Shown: positions 44,318-52,835 of the stretch, piece by piece
Layout of the letters: the number at the start of each line of letters is the position of its first letter
Position numbering within the stretch: position 1 is the first letter of the stretch
Assembly: GCA_964369355.1 (NCBI GenBank)
Contig: CAYJEO010000002.1
Coordinates: 1-64,000, forward strand
Reading direction: 5' to 3'
Source of the DNA: CAYJEO01 sp964369355
Lineage (GTDB): Bacteria > Bacillota_I > Bacilli_A > RF39 > UBA660
Length of the DNA: 64,000 bases
Position numbers and translations under genes: made by a program
Notes under the pieces: generated by a model
Database searches by the model: none
The model's input: only the letters and a program-made list of their open reading frames with translations
What the model was told of the DNA's origin: nothing

Positions 44318-44513
44318 AATTACCTCCTAAAATATTAGTAATTTCTGTACATATATTTTTATGTGTATTACATACTTGATCTAGCATATTTAAAATGTCA
44401 ATTTCTTTAATATCTTTTTTAATACTATTAACTTGTTTACAAGCATTAAAATTCCATTCAAATATATCTTCTAAATATGATAAATCTTTTGTTGAAATAA
44501 TATTTGGTACCAT
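44310..44513 (-). CDS. Small coat-protein-like partner gene
   Basis: 67 residues: IISTKDLSYLEDIFEWNFNACKQ and a second helix VCNTHKNICTEITNIL. This ISTKDLxYLEDxFxWN pattern, as I recall, occurs in small coat-F-associated proteins encoded next to CotF homologues in Clostridia. It is the first gene of a two-gene reverse-strand operon, with GAAAGGAG before its ATG and the downstream coat gene overlapping its end. Function is inferred only from the neighbour. Confidence 0.6.
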   Translation of the reverse strand: MVPNIISTKDLSYLEDIFEWNFNACKQVNSIKKDIKEIDILNMLDQVCNTHKNICTEITNILGGNYE

Positions 44514-44578
44514 ATAATTCTCCTTTCATATATATATTGTTTTAATACATATAAATTTATACATTATTATAAAATAAA

Positions 44579-44608
44579 TTGGATTATTTTTAATATTTGT
44601 GATATACT
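44579..44608 (+). promoter_or_regulatory. 6S RNA promoter
   Basis: TTGGAT (44579-44584) and TATACT (44603-44608) are spaced by 18 nt. Transcription would start at about 44615, exactly at the foot of the RNA structure described next. Confidence 0.6.
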
Positions 44609-44615
44609 ATAAATA

Positions 44616-44776
44616 CCTAGGGTAGTAAGCTTGTATGAAAAATCTATAATAAAACGATAAGGGAGTCAAAAGAGTAGATGGTGTTGAATACTTTAATTTA
44701 TTAAGGGATCCTAAAATCTATTTCGGTGACACCCACCTTGGAAACATGGTTTTATCGTTATAGCCCTATCTTAGGT
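44616..44776 (+). ncRNA. ssrS: 6S RNA
   Basis: About 160 nt with no reading frame, bounded by a promoter and a terminator. The ends pair, CCTA..GGG at 44616 with CCC..TTAGG at about 44764-44775, and an inner arm AACGATAA pairs with TTATCGTT, leaving large internal loops: the long, bubble-interrupted hairpin that mimics an open promoter and binds sigma-A polymerase. In Bacillus the 6S gene bsrB, as I recall, lies between aspS and yrvM/tcdA, exactly its place here. Central-bubble details were not aligned. Confidence 0.78.
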
Positions 44777-44791
44777 AATAATTAGTAATTT

Positions 44792-44823
44792 AAACAAATA
44801 AGTCTTAGATTTATTTGTTTTTT
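44792..44823 (+). terminator. 6S RNA terminator
   Basis: AAACAAATAA (44792-44801) pairs with TTATTTGTTT (44811-44820) and continues into T. It may define an extended 3' end of the 6S transcript. Confidence 0.75.
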
Positions 44824-44861
44824 AATACGTTTTTATGGTAAAATTATTATTAGGTGATTAT

Positions 44862-45557
44862 ATGCAGTATGAAAGATTAAAACTTTTAGTAGGATTAGAC
44901 AATCTAAATAAAATTAAAGATACAACAGTACTTATAATAGGTTTAGGTGGAGTAGGGAGTTATGCTTTAGAATCTTTAGTTAGATCAGGAGTAAATAACT
45001 TAATAATTGTTGATAACGATACAATAGATATTACTAATTTAAATAGACAATTAATGACTAATTTAAATAATGTAGGACTTAATAAAACTGATGTATGGGA
45101 AAAACGAATTTTAGAAATTAATAAAGACTGCAATATAACTAAAATAACTAACTTTATAACAAAAGAAAATATAGACACTTTATTTTCTACAAAAATAGAT
45201 TATATAGTAGATGCTTGTGACACTATAGAAACTAAAAAAGAATTAATAAGACAAAGTATTAAAAGAGATATTAAATTAATATCATCTATGGGAACAGGTA
45301 ATAAATTAGACCCATCTAAATTAGAAATAATAGATATAAGAAAAACTAGTTATGATCCAATTGCTAAAATACTTAGAAAAATGGTAAAAGACGAAAGAAT
45401 AAATAAAAAAATAAATGTTATTTGTTCCAAAGAAGAATCAATTAAAACAAATAGCAAAACTATAGCATCTAACTCTTTTGTACCAGCAACAGCAGGATTA
45501 TTATGCACAAGTTATATAATAAATGATATAGTAGGTGAAACATGCAAAAACAATTAA
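44862..45557 (+). CDS. tcdA: tRNA threonylcarbamoyladenosine dehydratase (TcdA/YrvM)
   Basis: 231 residues of the E1-like ThiF/MoeB fold: the ATP loop IIGLGGVGSYALESL with G27-G32, then VDNDTIDITNLNRQL, DACDTIETK and ISSMGTGNKLDP. TcdA cyclises the t6A37 side chain of tRNA to ct6A. Start at ATG 44862 follows AGGTG; ATG 44835 lacks a site. Synteny with aspS and 6S RNA is as in Bacillus. The 3' end overlaps the next gene by 16 nt. Confidence 0.93.
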   Translation: MQYERLKLLVGLDNLNKIKDTTVLIIGLGGVGSYALESLVRSGVNNLIIVDNDTIDITNLNRQLMTNLNNVGLNKTDVWEKRILEINKDCNITKITNFITKENIDTLFSTKIDYIVDACDTIETKKELIRQSIKRDIKLISSMGTGNKLDPSKLEIIDIRKTSYDPIAKILRKMVKDERINKKINVICSKEESIKTNSKTIASNSFVPATAGLLCTSYIINDIVGETCKNN

Positions 45558-46069
45558 AACAAATAATTAAAAATATGGATACAAGCCTACTTGGTATAGG
45601 TATTAAAGAAGAAGCTTTAATTAAAGAAATTGATAAAAATAAAAAAATTTTTACATGTGATTTAATTAATTCTTATACAAAAGAAGATAAAAAGCAAAAA
45701 AAAGGTAAAAAAGTAAAAAAAACATCATTTAAAAAAATGAAAAAACAATATAAGAAAAACAAAGTAAAATATGTATTATGTAATATAGAAGAAATAAGTG
45801 ACTTAGCACGCGTATTTATTAGATTTAATATATATGTAAATAAAGGTGTTACTTATATATATGCTTCAAAAGATTATGATTTTGATAAATTAGTAAGAAG
45901 ATATAAAAGATATACAACTGATTATAAATTAGTACAATATAATGATTATTATATTTTAGAAATAAATACATTAAATACAAAAAATAAAAAAATAAAAGAA
46001 TTTTTCTATTCAATAATAGATTTTTTAGAAGATATGATTGATCTATTAGGAGATGTTTTAGTAAATTAG
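45542..46069 (+). CDS. Unknown lysine-rich protein
   Basis: 175 residues. The first 45 begin MQKQLKQIIKNMDTSLLGIGIKEE. A strongly basic central stretch (about 47-77, KKQKKGKKVKKTSFKKMKKQYKKNK) could bind nucleic acid or membrane. The C-terminal half contains YVLCNIEEISDLARVFIRF and an amphipathic helix near the end. No family recognised. It overlaps tcdA by 16 nt, has GTAGGTG before its ATG and precedes smc by 14 nt, so it is in the tcdA-smc transcription unit. Confidence 0.65.
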   Translation: MQKQLKQIIKNMDTSLLGIGIKEEALIKEIDKNKKIFTCDLINSYTKEDKKQKKGKKVKKTSFKKMKKQYKKNKVKYVLCNIEEISDLARVFIRFNIYVNKGVTYIYASKDYDFDKLVRRYKRYTTDYKLVQYNDYYILEINTLNTKNKKIKEFFYSIIDFLEDMIDLLGDVLVN

Positions 46070-46083
46070 TAAGGAAGATAGAT

Positions 46084-49026
46084 ATGTTTTTAAAAGAAAT
46101 AAAAGCACATGGTTTTAAATCATTTGCTGATAAAATTAATATAGAATTGGATAATACTATTACTGGTATAGTAGGTCCAAATGGATCTGGTAAAAGTAAT
46201 GTAGTAGATGCTATACGTTGGGTATTAGGAGAACAATCTGTAAAATCATTACGTGGAGATTCTCATATGACTGACGTAATCTTTTCAGGTTCAAAATCAA
46301 GAAAAGCTTTAAATGTAGCGTCAGTTACTTTAGTGTTTGATAATAAAGATTCATATTTATCACTAGACTTTGATGAAGTATCTATTACAAGAAGACTTTA
46401 TAAAGATGGAACTAATGAATACTTAATAAACCAAGAAAAAGTACGTTTAAAAGATATAACTAACTTACTATTAGATACCGGTGTTGGGAAAGAATCTTTT
46501 AATATTATTTCACAAGGTAAAATAGATGAAATTATATCTACTAAACCTAATGAAAGAAGAGTTATTTTTGAAGAAGCAGCCGGAGTATTAAAGTATAAAA
46601 AAAGAAAAGAAGAAGCTTTAAGAAAACTTGAAAAAACACATGATAATATGAGTAGAGTAAATGATATTATTAATGAATTAGAAGTTCAAGTATTACCTTT
46701 AAAAGAACAAAAAGAAAAAGCTTTAAAATATATAGATGCTACTGATGAATTAAAAAATATTGAAATTGCTTTAATAGCAGAAGATATAACTACTTTAAAT
46801 AATAAATATCAAGAAACAAAAGAAAAAATAGATACAATTAATGCAGAAATAGTAAATATTTCTACATCTTCTACAGTATCATCAACTAAAATAATTGAAC
46901 TTAAAAATAAAATAAATGCACTTGAGGTAGATATAAGAAGTAATCAACAACTTTTACTTACAATCACTTCTAATGTTGAAAAAATAAATAGTCAAAAACA
47001 AATTATTTTAGAAAGAAAAAAATATGAATTAGAAGATTATAAATTACATGATAATTTAGTTAATTTAAAAGAACAAAAATTAAAATATGAAAATTCATTA
47101 GCTAGTATAGATACTACTATTAATTTTAAAAAAGAAGAAATTAAAACTTTAGAAGATACTTTAAGTAAATTAAATACTAATGTATCTAATTTAAAAAAAG
47201 AAAAAGAAAACCAAGAAAATTTATTAACTCAAACAATAAGAGAAAAAAATACAACTTCATTAGAAATAGAAAAGTTAAACTATTCAATTGAAAATTCATC
47301 TTTTTTACCATCTTCTGTAAGAAGTGTATTAAATAATCCTAAATTAAGTGGGGTAAAAGATATTTTAGGTAATGTTTTACAAATAGATGAATTATATAGT
47401 TTAGCAATCTCAACTACATTAGGTGCTAGTGCTTCTAATATAATAGTAGAAACAGAAACAAGTGCTAAAGAAGCTTTAATGTATTTAAAACAAAATAAAT
47501 TAGGTAGAGCAACATTTTATCCTTTAACTGTAATGAAAGAAAGAAATGTTGATAGTACTACTTTAAATAGTATTAAAAATATAGAAGGTTTTATAGATAT
47601 AGCATCTTCTTTAGTACATGCTGAAAAAACTTATTTAAATGTTGTATTAAATCAATTAGGAAACGTTATTGTATGTAAAGATATTGATTCTGCTAATAAA
47701 ATAAGTAAAGTAGTTAATAAAAGATATAAAATCGTAACACTAGATGGACAAGTTATTAATGTAGGTGGTTCTATTACTGGTGGTTCTGAATTAAAATATA
47801 AAAACGTTATTAATGAAAAACTAGATTTAGAAATTAATTTAAAAAAATTATCTAAATTAGATAATCAAATTTCTATAATTGAAAATAAAATAAATGAAAT
47901 AGATTACCAATATAAAATAATAGAAGATAAATTATATTTAGAAAATAAATCTATATTTAATTTAAAAGAATTTATTGATAATAAAGTAAATACATATGAA
48001 GAAATAAATACAGAATTAAATCGCATTAATTCAGAAATTAATGGTACTAATAATATATTACAAAATAGTTTATCAAAAGAAGAAGATGAAATTATAAGTA
48101 AGTATTATGAAGCAATTAAACAAAAAGAGTTAATTGAATCAACTTATGAAAAAATTACTTTAGATAAACAAAAATTAGTAGATGAATTAAATATAATAGA
48201 GTTTGAATCAAGACAAGAATCAACTTTATTTAATAGTAAAAATAAAGAATTAAAAGATGCAGAAATATCTTTAAATAGATATGATGTAAGATTAGATAAT
48301 TTATTAGTGCAGTTAAATGAAACTTATAATATTACATATGAATTAGCAACTACTTATAAATTAACTATGGATATTGATTCAGCTCGTAATAAAGTAAATA
48401 ATTTAAAACGTTTAATTAAAGAAATGGGAGTTGTTAATTTAGCAGCACCAGAAGAATATGATCGTGTAAGTCAAAGATATGAATTTTTAATTGAACAAAA
48501 AGATGATTTAACTAATGCTGAAAATACGTTATTAGATATAATTAATAACTTAGATTCAGTTATGGAAAAAGAATTTATGGAAACTTTTAATGTAATTAAA
48601 GAAAATTTTACACAAACATTTAAAGAATTATTTAAAGGTGGAAATGCTTACTTAAAATTAACTGATGAATCTAATTTATTAGAAACAGGAGTTGAAATAG
48701 TAGCATCACCTCCAGGTAAAAAATTAAGTTCAATTTCTTTATTATCAGGTGGAGAAAAAACATTTACAGCAATATCTTTATTATTTGCAATACTTAAATC
48801 TAGACCAGTACCATTTTGTATACTAGATGAAGTAGAAGCAGCATTAGATGAAGTAAACGTTGATAGTTTCGGATCTTATTTAAAAGAGTTAAATACTAAA
48901 ACACAGTTTATATTAATTACCCATAAGAAAAAAACTATGGAATATGTTAATACGTTATATGGAATTACTATGCAAGAATCAGGAGTTTCTAAATTAGTAA
49001 GTGTAAGATTAGAAGACTTAAAATAG
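46084..49026 (+). CDS. smc: Chromosome segregation ATPase SMC
   Basis: 980 residues. Head N-terminus with Walker A GPNGSGKSN (31-39) and AIRWVLGEQSVKSLRG; a long coiled coil; the hinge at about 400-560 (PKLSGVKDILGNVL, GGSITGG); then the second coiled coil and head with the ABC signature LLSGGEKTFTAISLL and Walker B FCILDEVEAALDE. It compacts and segregates the chromosome with ScpA/ScpB. Typical SMCs are about 1180 residues, so the coiled-coil arms are clearly shortened. The start at 46084 follows AAGGAAG. A terminator overlaps the end. Confidence 0.96.
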   Translation: MFLKEIKAHGFKSFADKINIELDNTITGIVGPNGSGKSNVVDAIRWVLGEQSVKSLRGDSHMTDVIFSGSKSRKALNVASVTLVFDNKDSYLSLDFDEVSITRRLYKDGTNEYLINQEKVRLKDITNLLLDTGVGKESFNIISQGKIDEIISTKPNERRVIFEEAAGVLKYKKRKEEALRKLEKTHDNMSRVNDIINELEVQVLPLKEQKEKALKYIDATDELKNIEIALIAEDITTLNNKYQETKEKIDTINAEIVNISTSSTVSSTKIIELKNKINALEVDIRSNQQLLLTITSNVEKINSQKQIILERKKYELEDYKLHDNLVNLKEQKLKYENSLASIDTTINFKKEEIKTLEDTLSKLNTNVSNLKKEKENQENLLTQTIREKNTTSLEIEKLNYSIENSSFLPSSVRSVLNNPKLSGVKDILGNVLQIDELYSLAISTTLGASASNIIVETETSAKEALMYLKQNKLGRATFYPLTVMKERNVDSTTLNSIKNIEGFIDIASSLVHAEKTYLNVVLNQLGNVIVCKDIDSANKISKVVNKRYKIVTLDGQVINVGGSITGGSELKYKNVINEKLDLEINLKKLSKLDNQISIIENKINEIDYQYKIIEDKLYLENKSIFNLKEFIDNKVNTYEEINTELNRINSEINGTNNILQNSLSKEEDEIISKYYEAIKQKELIESTYEKITLDKQKLVDELNIIEFESRQESTLFNSKNKELKDAEISLNRYDVRLDNLLVQLNETYNITYELATTYKLTMDIDSARNKVNNLKRLIKEMGVVNLAAPEEYDRVSQRYEFLIEQKDDLTNAENTLLDIINNLDSVMEKEFMETFNVIKENFTQTFKELFKGGNAYLKLTDESNLLETGVEIVASPPGKKLSSISLLSGGEKTFTAISLLFAILKSRPVPFCILDEVEAALDEVNVDSFGSYLKELNTKTQFILITHKKKTMEYVNTLYGITMQESGVSKLVSVRLEDLK

Positions 49027-49035
49027 TCTTTTTTT
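49012..49035 (+). terminator. smc terminator
   Basis: AAGACT (49013-49018) with AGTCTT (49025-49030) and a T-run. The stop codon lies in the loop. Confidence 0.65.
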
Positions 49036-49047
49036 CTTTACGATAAT

Positions 49048-49099
49048 TTGACAAATTTCTTAATATTATATATACAAAAAAACTAATATTTGATATAAT
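49048..49099 (+). promoter_or_regulatory. Candidate promoter(s) of the glucosaminidase gene
   Basis: TTGACA (49048-49053) is followed after 17 nt by TATACA (49071-49076). A further TATAAT at 49094-49099 could be a second -10. Both lie upstream of AGGAGGGG before the next gene. Confidence 0.5.
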
Positions 49100-49121
49100 T
49101 TTATATGATAGGAGGGGTGCT

Positions 49122-52100
49122 ATGAAAAAAATATTTTATTTACTTATACTTTGTATTTTTTTAATCATCCCTGCTTACTTTATAGAAGGGCAAGATGAAT
49201 ATAAAGTAGTAGTAATTCATTCTGATGGTACAATAGAAAATATTGCTACATATTCTAACTATGATGAAGCTTACAATACTATGATAAATTATGATTCTAC
49301 TTTAACAAGTGTTTCTTCTATTTATAGAAATGGGCAATTAGTTAATGCTGAATATGGTGTATTTAGATTTAATACATCATCAACAGTTACTTTTGATACA
49401 GATTATGGGACTAGATATGTAAGTGGTTCTTATAATAGTGAAGCTGCTTTAATTAATTATGATCCTAATACTAACAAAGTTGAAATTAAAATATCAGGTG
49501 TAGTTGGATGGGTAAATTTATCTCAAGGTCAAGTACAACCAATTAGTTATTTATCGTCTTCTAATTCATCACTTGGATATGATTCTAATAAATCATATGT
49601 AGAGGTAGTATCAACATCTAATTTAAGATTTAGAGAAGCTCCAGGAACTAGTTCAACTCAAATAGGATGTAGTGCAGGAGTTTCATCTTGTTCTACAGGT
49701 GTAACTATTTCTAAGGGAAACATAGTAGAATGGGTTAATAAAGGAAATGTAGTAAATGTTGGTGGATATGACTGGTATCAAGTAGTTTATAATGGAACAA
49801 CTGGTTATGTAGCAAGTGATCCGTCTAGCGTATATGTACAAGAATTTATTCCTGTATTATCAACTAAATTAGATTTTGAAACATATTACTATGTATATAA
49901 AAATGGTAATTTAATACATCAATATTATGCAACAGCATCAGCTGGATCAGATTGGTATACTAATTTAGGACCAGCACCTACTTGGTTAAGTCAAGGAGTT
50001 AATTATTATAGTTTTGATGGTAATTATTTTTATGATGATTTTACTAAAATGATTGATGATTATAGAAACAATACTTATGATAATGCAGTAAATGAATTAC
50101 CATATTATAATTATTATCAGTATTTACCTTCAAGAACACAAACTATTTATACAGCAGAAAATATAAATGCTTATATTGGAAGTAAATATACTTCTAAAAT
50201 TAATAGAAGTGATTATTATGTTGTTCAAAATGGAGAATACGTAAGATATAATAATAACGCTTTTCCATCTAATCAATCTATGTTATATGGAGAAGGACAA
50301 ACTTTTATAGATACACAAAATACATATGGTGTAAATGCTGCTCAAACATTTGCTTTAGCGATTAATGAATCAGGTTGGGGTAGAAGTACTTATGCTGTAA
50401 GAGAATATAATATGTTTGGACATAATGCCGTAGATTCAAATCCTGATTTAGCTAATTCTTATGAATCAGTAGCTCATGGTATCGAAGTTCATGCAAGAGA
50501 TTATATAGTAGGGTCTTATTCTAATCCTATTAATGGAACTAACTATAATGGTGGACATTATGGTAATAAATTAAGTGGTAATAATGTTAAATATGCATCT
50601 GATGCCTATTGGGGAGAAAAGATGGCAGGTCAATATTTCTTACTTGATAATTACTATGGTAAACAAGAGTTTAGATCGACTACAACAGGTATTAAACAAG
50701 GTAGTGAAGCCGTTTTAGTTAAAAGTGAGCCTAATAATTCTTCTACTACATATTACTCTTTAAAAGCAATTCCAGATATAACTGTAGCTATATTAGATAC
50801 TGTTATTGGTGAAGAAATTAATGGAAATAATATTTGGTATAAAATTCAAAGTGATGTACCAATTGATCAAAATAGAAATGTTTATACAGATATAAAAAAC
50901 GCTATTTATAATTATGAATATAGTTATGCATATGTTCATTCTTCTAGCATTTATGTAGAACAAGCAGGACCTGTAATAACTGCTAGTGATATTGAAATTA
51001 ATAAAGGTGATACTTTAGTAATTAATGCAACTGCTTTTGATGCATGGAATGGTTATTCAAATGTAGCAGTTAGTCATAATGTTGATGTTAATAAAGTAGG
51101 TATTTATCCAGTAACACTTACTTCAACTGATCTAGAAGGAAATACTTCAACTAAAGTTATTAATGTAACTGTTAAAGATAACGAAGATGTAGTAGATCCT
51201 GAAATACCTATTATAAAAACAGAAGTAGAAAATGAATATTATTTTGATTCATTAACTGAAGATTCTGGTATTAAAGTAAAAGGATTTTTAACTATGTTAA
51301 CTGTTGATAATAGTTTGGCAACTGATATTACTTATACATTACAATTTATAAATAATCAAACACTAGAAGTAATTGAAAAACCACTTTCAAGATTAACTGA
51401 AAATATTCCATTTTTTACAAGTGAAAATACTTATAACTGGTTTGAAGGAAATGTAGATATATCAGATATTTCAGCAGGCGATTATACATTATATATTAAA
51501 GCAGAAACGGCTACACATACTACGACTTCGGCTTTATCTAATGTATTTGGTGTAAGTATGGCAACTGTTATAAATACAGATACTAAATCAGCTTTTATTA
51601 GAAATAATTATGAAACAAGAGAAGCTCCAATTGAAGTATTTATTAGAGATGAAAATATTGGAGAAAAAACAACTTCTTCTTTATATAACTTAATTACTGA
51701 ATATTCAACTATAAATTTTGTTGATAATAATTTAGTTATTAAAGGAGCAGCTCATACAATAGGTGGAGATTATTCTTTAACTACTGATGTTACAAGAACT
51801 CTAACTTTTGAAAATATATCTACTTTTGATAGAACTACATTTGATATAGGTTCTATTACTACAGGAGATTATGGTATTGAATTAAGAGTTCCAGATGGAT
51901 TTGATAAAACAAAAGCATGGTTTGAAACATCAATTGATGTTAGTTCTTTAGAAAAAGGAACTTATAGTATTTATATTAATACAATTTCTAATGTATCTGA
52001 TATTGGAGAATTACAAGATATATTTAGAAGAAATATTGCTTCTACTTTAGAATTAGATGGTAAAACTTATCGTTTAGAAGTAGATTTAGAAAATAGATTT

Positions 52101-52124
52101 AGAATATTATTAATAGTAGAATAA
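49122..52124 (+). CDS. Secreted GH73 N-acetylglucosaminidase with SH3 and beta-sandwich domains
   Basis: 1000 residues with a signal peptide (about 1-20). An SH3-type wall-binding domain follows (YVEVVSTSNLRFREAPGTSS, then DWYQVVYNGTTGYVASD, about 160-245). A GH73-like catalytic domain of LytD/LytG type is at about 390-530 (FALAINESGWGRSTYAVREYNMFG with the catalytic Glu, then SYESVAHGIEVHARDY). A second SH3-like stretch is near 545-625. Ig-like domains (VITASDIEINKGDTLVINATAFD) and further beta-rich repeats fill the C-terminal 330 residues. It cleaves wall glycan between GlcNAc and MurNAc. There is no sortase motif or transmembrane anchor. AGGAGGGG precedes the start. Confidence 0.88.
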   Translation: MKKIFYLLILCIFLIIPAYFIEGQDEYKVVVIHSDGTIENIATYSNYDEAYNTMINYDSTLTSVSSIYRNGQLVNAEYGVFRFNTSSTVTFDTDYGTRYVSGSYNSEAALINYDPNTNKVEIKISGVVGWVNLSQGQVQPISYLSSSNSSLGYDSNKSYVEVVSTSNLRFREAPGTSSTQIGCSAGVSSCSTGVTISKGNIVEWVNKGNVVNVGGYDWYQVVYNGTTGYVASDPSSVYVQEFIPVLSTKLDFETYYYVYKNGNLIHQYYATASAGSDWYTNLGPAPTWLSQGVNYYSFDGNYFYDDFTKMIDDYRNNTYDNAVNELPYYNYYQYLPSRTQTIYTAENINAYIGSKYTSKINRSDYYVVQNGEYVRYNNNAFPSNQSMLYGEGQTFIDTQNTYGVNAAQTFALAINESGWGRSTYAVREYNMFGHNAVDSNPDLANSYESVAHGIEVHARDYIVGSYSNPINGTNYNGGHYGNKLSGNNVKYASDAYWGEKMAGQYFLLDNYYGKQEFRSTTTGIKQGSEAVLVKSEPNNSSTTYYSLKAIPDITVAILDTVIGEEINGNNIWYKIQSDVPIDQNRNVYTDIKNAIYNYEYSYAYVHSSSIYVEQAGPVITASDIEINKGDTLVINATAFDAWNGYSNVAVSHNVDVNKVGIYPVTLTSTDLEGNTSTKVINVTVKDNEDVVDPEIPIIKTEVENEYYFDSLTEDSGIKVKGFLTMLTVDNSLATDITYTLQFINNQTLEVIEKPLSRLTENIPFFTSENTYNWFEGNVDISDISAGDYTLYIKAETATHTTTSALSNVFGVSMATVINTDTKSAFIRNNYETREAPIEVFIRDENIGEKTTSSLYNLITEYSTINFVDNNLVIKGAAHTIGGDYSLTTDVTRTLTFENISTFDRTTFDIGSITTGDYGIELRVPDGFDKTKAWFETSIDVSSLEKGTYSIYINTISNVSDIGELQDIFRRNIASTLELDGKTYRLEVDLENRFRILLIVE

Positions 52125-52150
52125 ACTTACCTTTAATTGGTAAGTTTTTT
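52123..52150 (+). terminator. Glucosaminidase gene terminator
   Basis: AAACTTACC (52123-52131) and GGTAAGTTT (52139-52147) form a 9-bp stem ending in T residues. Confidence 0.8.
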
Positions 52151-52196
52151 TAAAGGAAATTAATAAGTTTTCTTTTATAATATATTAGGTGATAAT

Positions 52197-52835
52197 ATGT
52201 TAGATTTATTTGCACAACCAAAAAATAAAAAGAAATTTGCTATTTCTAAAAAATTAATAATATGTATTATTATAAGTATTATTATTTTATTAATATTATT
52301 TATTCCAGTAGAAGAAGAGACTGATATATTAGATAATGAAATTATTGGTGAAGAAATTATTAAAGAAGAGATTATTGATAATGAAGTAGATGAAGTTGAG
52401 TATATTAAAGTAGATATTAAAGGAGCAGTTGTTAATCCTTCTGTATATGAAATAAAAAAAGGTAGTAGAGTAATTGATTTAGTAAGTTTAGCAGGTGGTT
52501 TTAAAGAAGAAGCTAATACGGCTAATGTGAATTTAAGTAAAATATTAGTAGATGAAATGGTAGTAGTAATTTGTACTAATGAAGAAATTGCTTCATTAGA
52601 TATAAAAGTAGAAGAAGTATTTGTTTGTGAGTGTGAAGAAGATACTAGTCTTATAAATATTAATACAGCTTCAATTTCAGATTTAATGACTTTAACAGGC
52701 ATAGGAGAGAAAACTGCTGAAGATATAATTGAATATAGGAATAATAATACATTTTTAACAATAGAAGATATTATGGAAGTATCTGGTATTGGAGAAGCAA
52801 CTTTTGAAAATATTAAAGATTTTATTACTGTTTAG
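52197..52835 (+). CDS. comEA: Competence protein ComEA
   Basis: 212 residues: a short cytosolic N-terminus, one transmembrane helix (about 23-41), an acidic Glu/Ile-rich spacer (EEIIKEEIIDNEVDEVEY), an SLBB domain (VDIKGAVVNPSVYEIKKGSRVIDL), then a helix-hairpin-helix pair (ININTASISDLMTLTGIGEKTAEDIIEYR and MEVSGIGEATFENIKDF), which binds DNA. It is the double-stranded DNA receptor for transformation. Its end overlaps comEC by about 32 nt. AGGTG precedes the ATG. Confidence 0.95.
   Translation: MLDLFAQPKNKKKFAISKKLIICIIISIIILLILFIPVEEETDILDNEIIGEEIIKEEIIDNEVDEVEYIKVDIKGAVVNPSVYEIKKGSRVIDLVSLAGGFKEEANTANVNLSKILVDEMVVVICTNEEIASLDIKVEEVFVCECEEDTSLININTASISDLMTLTGIGEKTAEDIIEYRNNNTFLTIEDIMEVSGIGEATFENIKDFITV

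Noticed and set aside
44616..44776. Considered a T-box or other riboswitch before tcdA
   Set aside because: There is no T-box motif. The end-to-end pairing, own promoter and terminator and position after aspS fit 6S RNA better.
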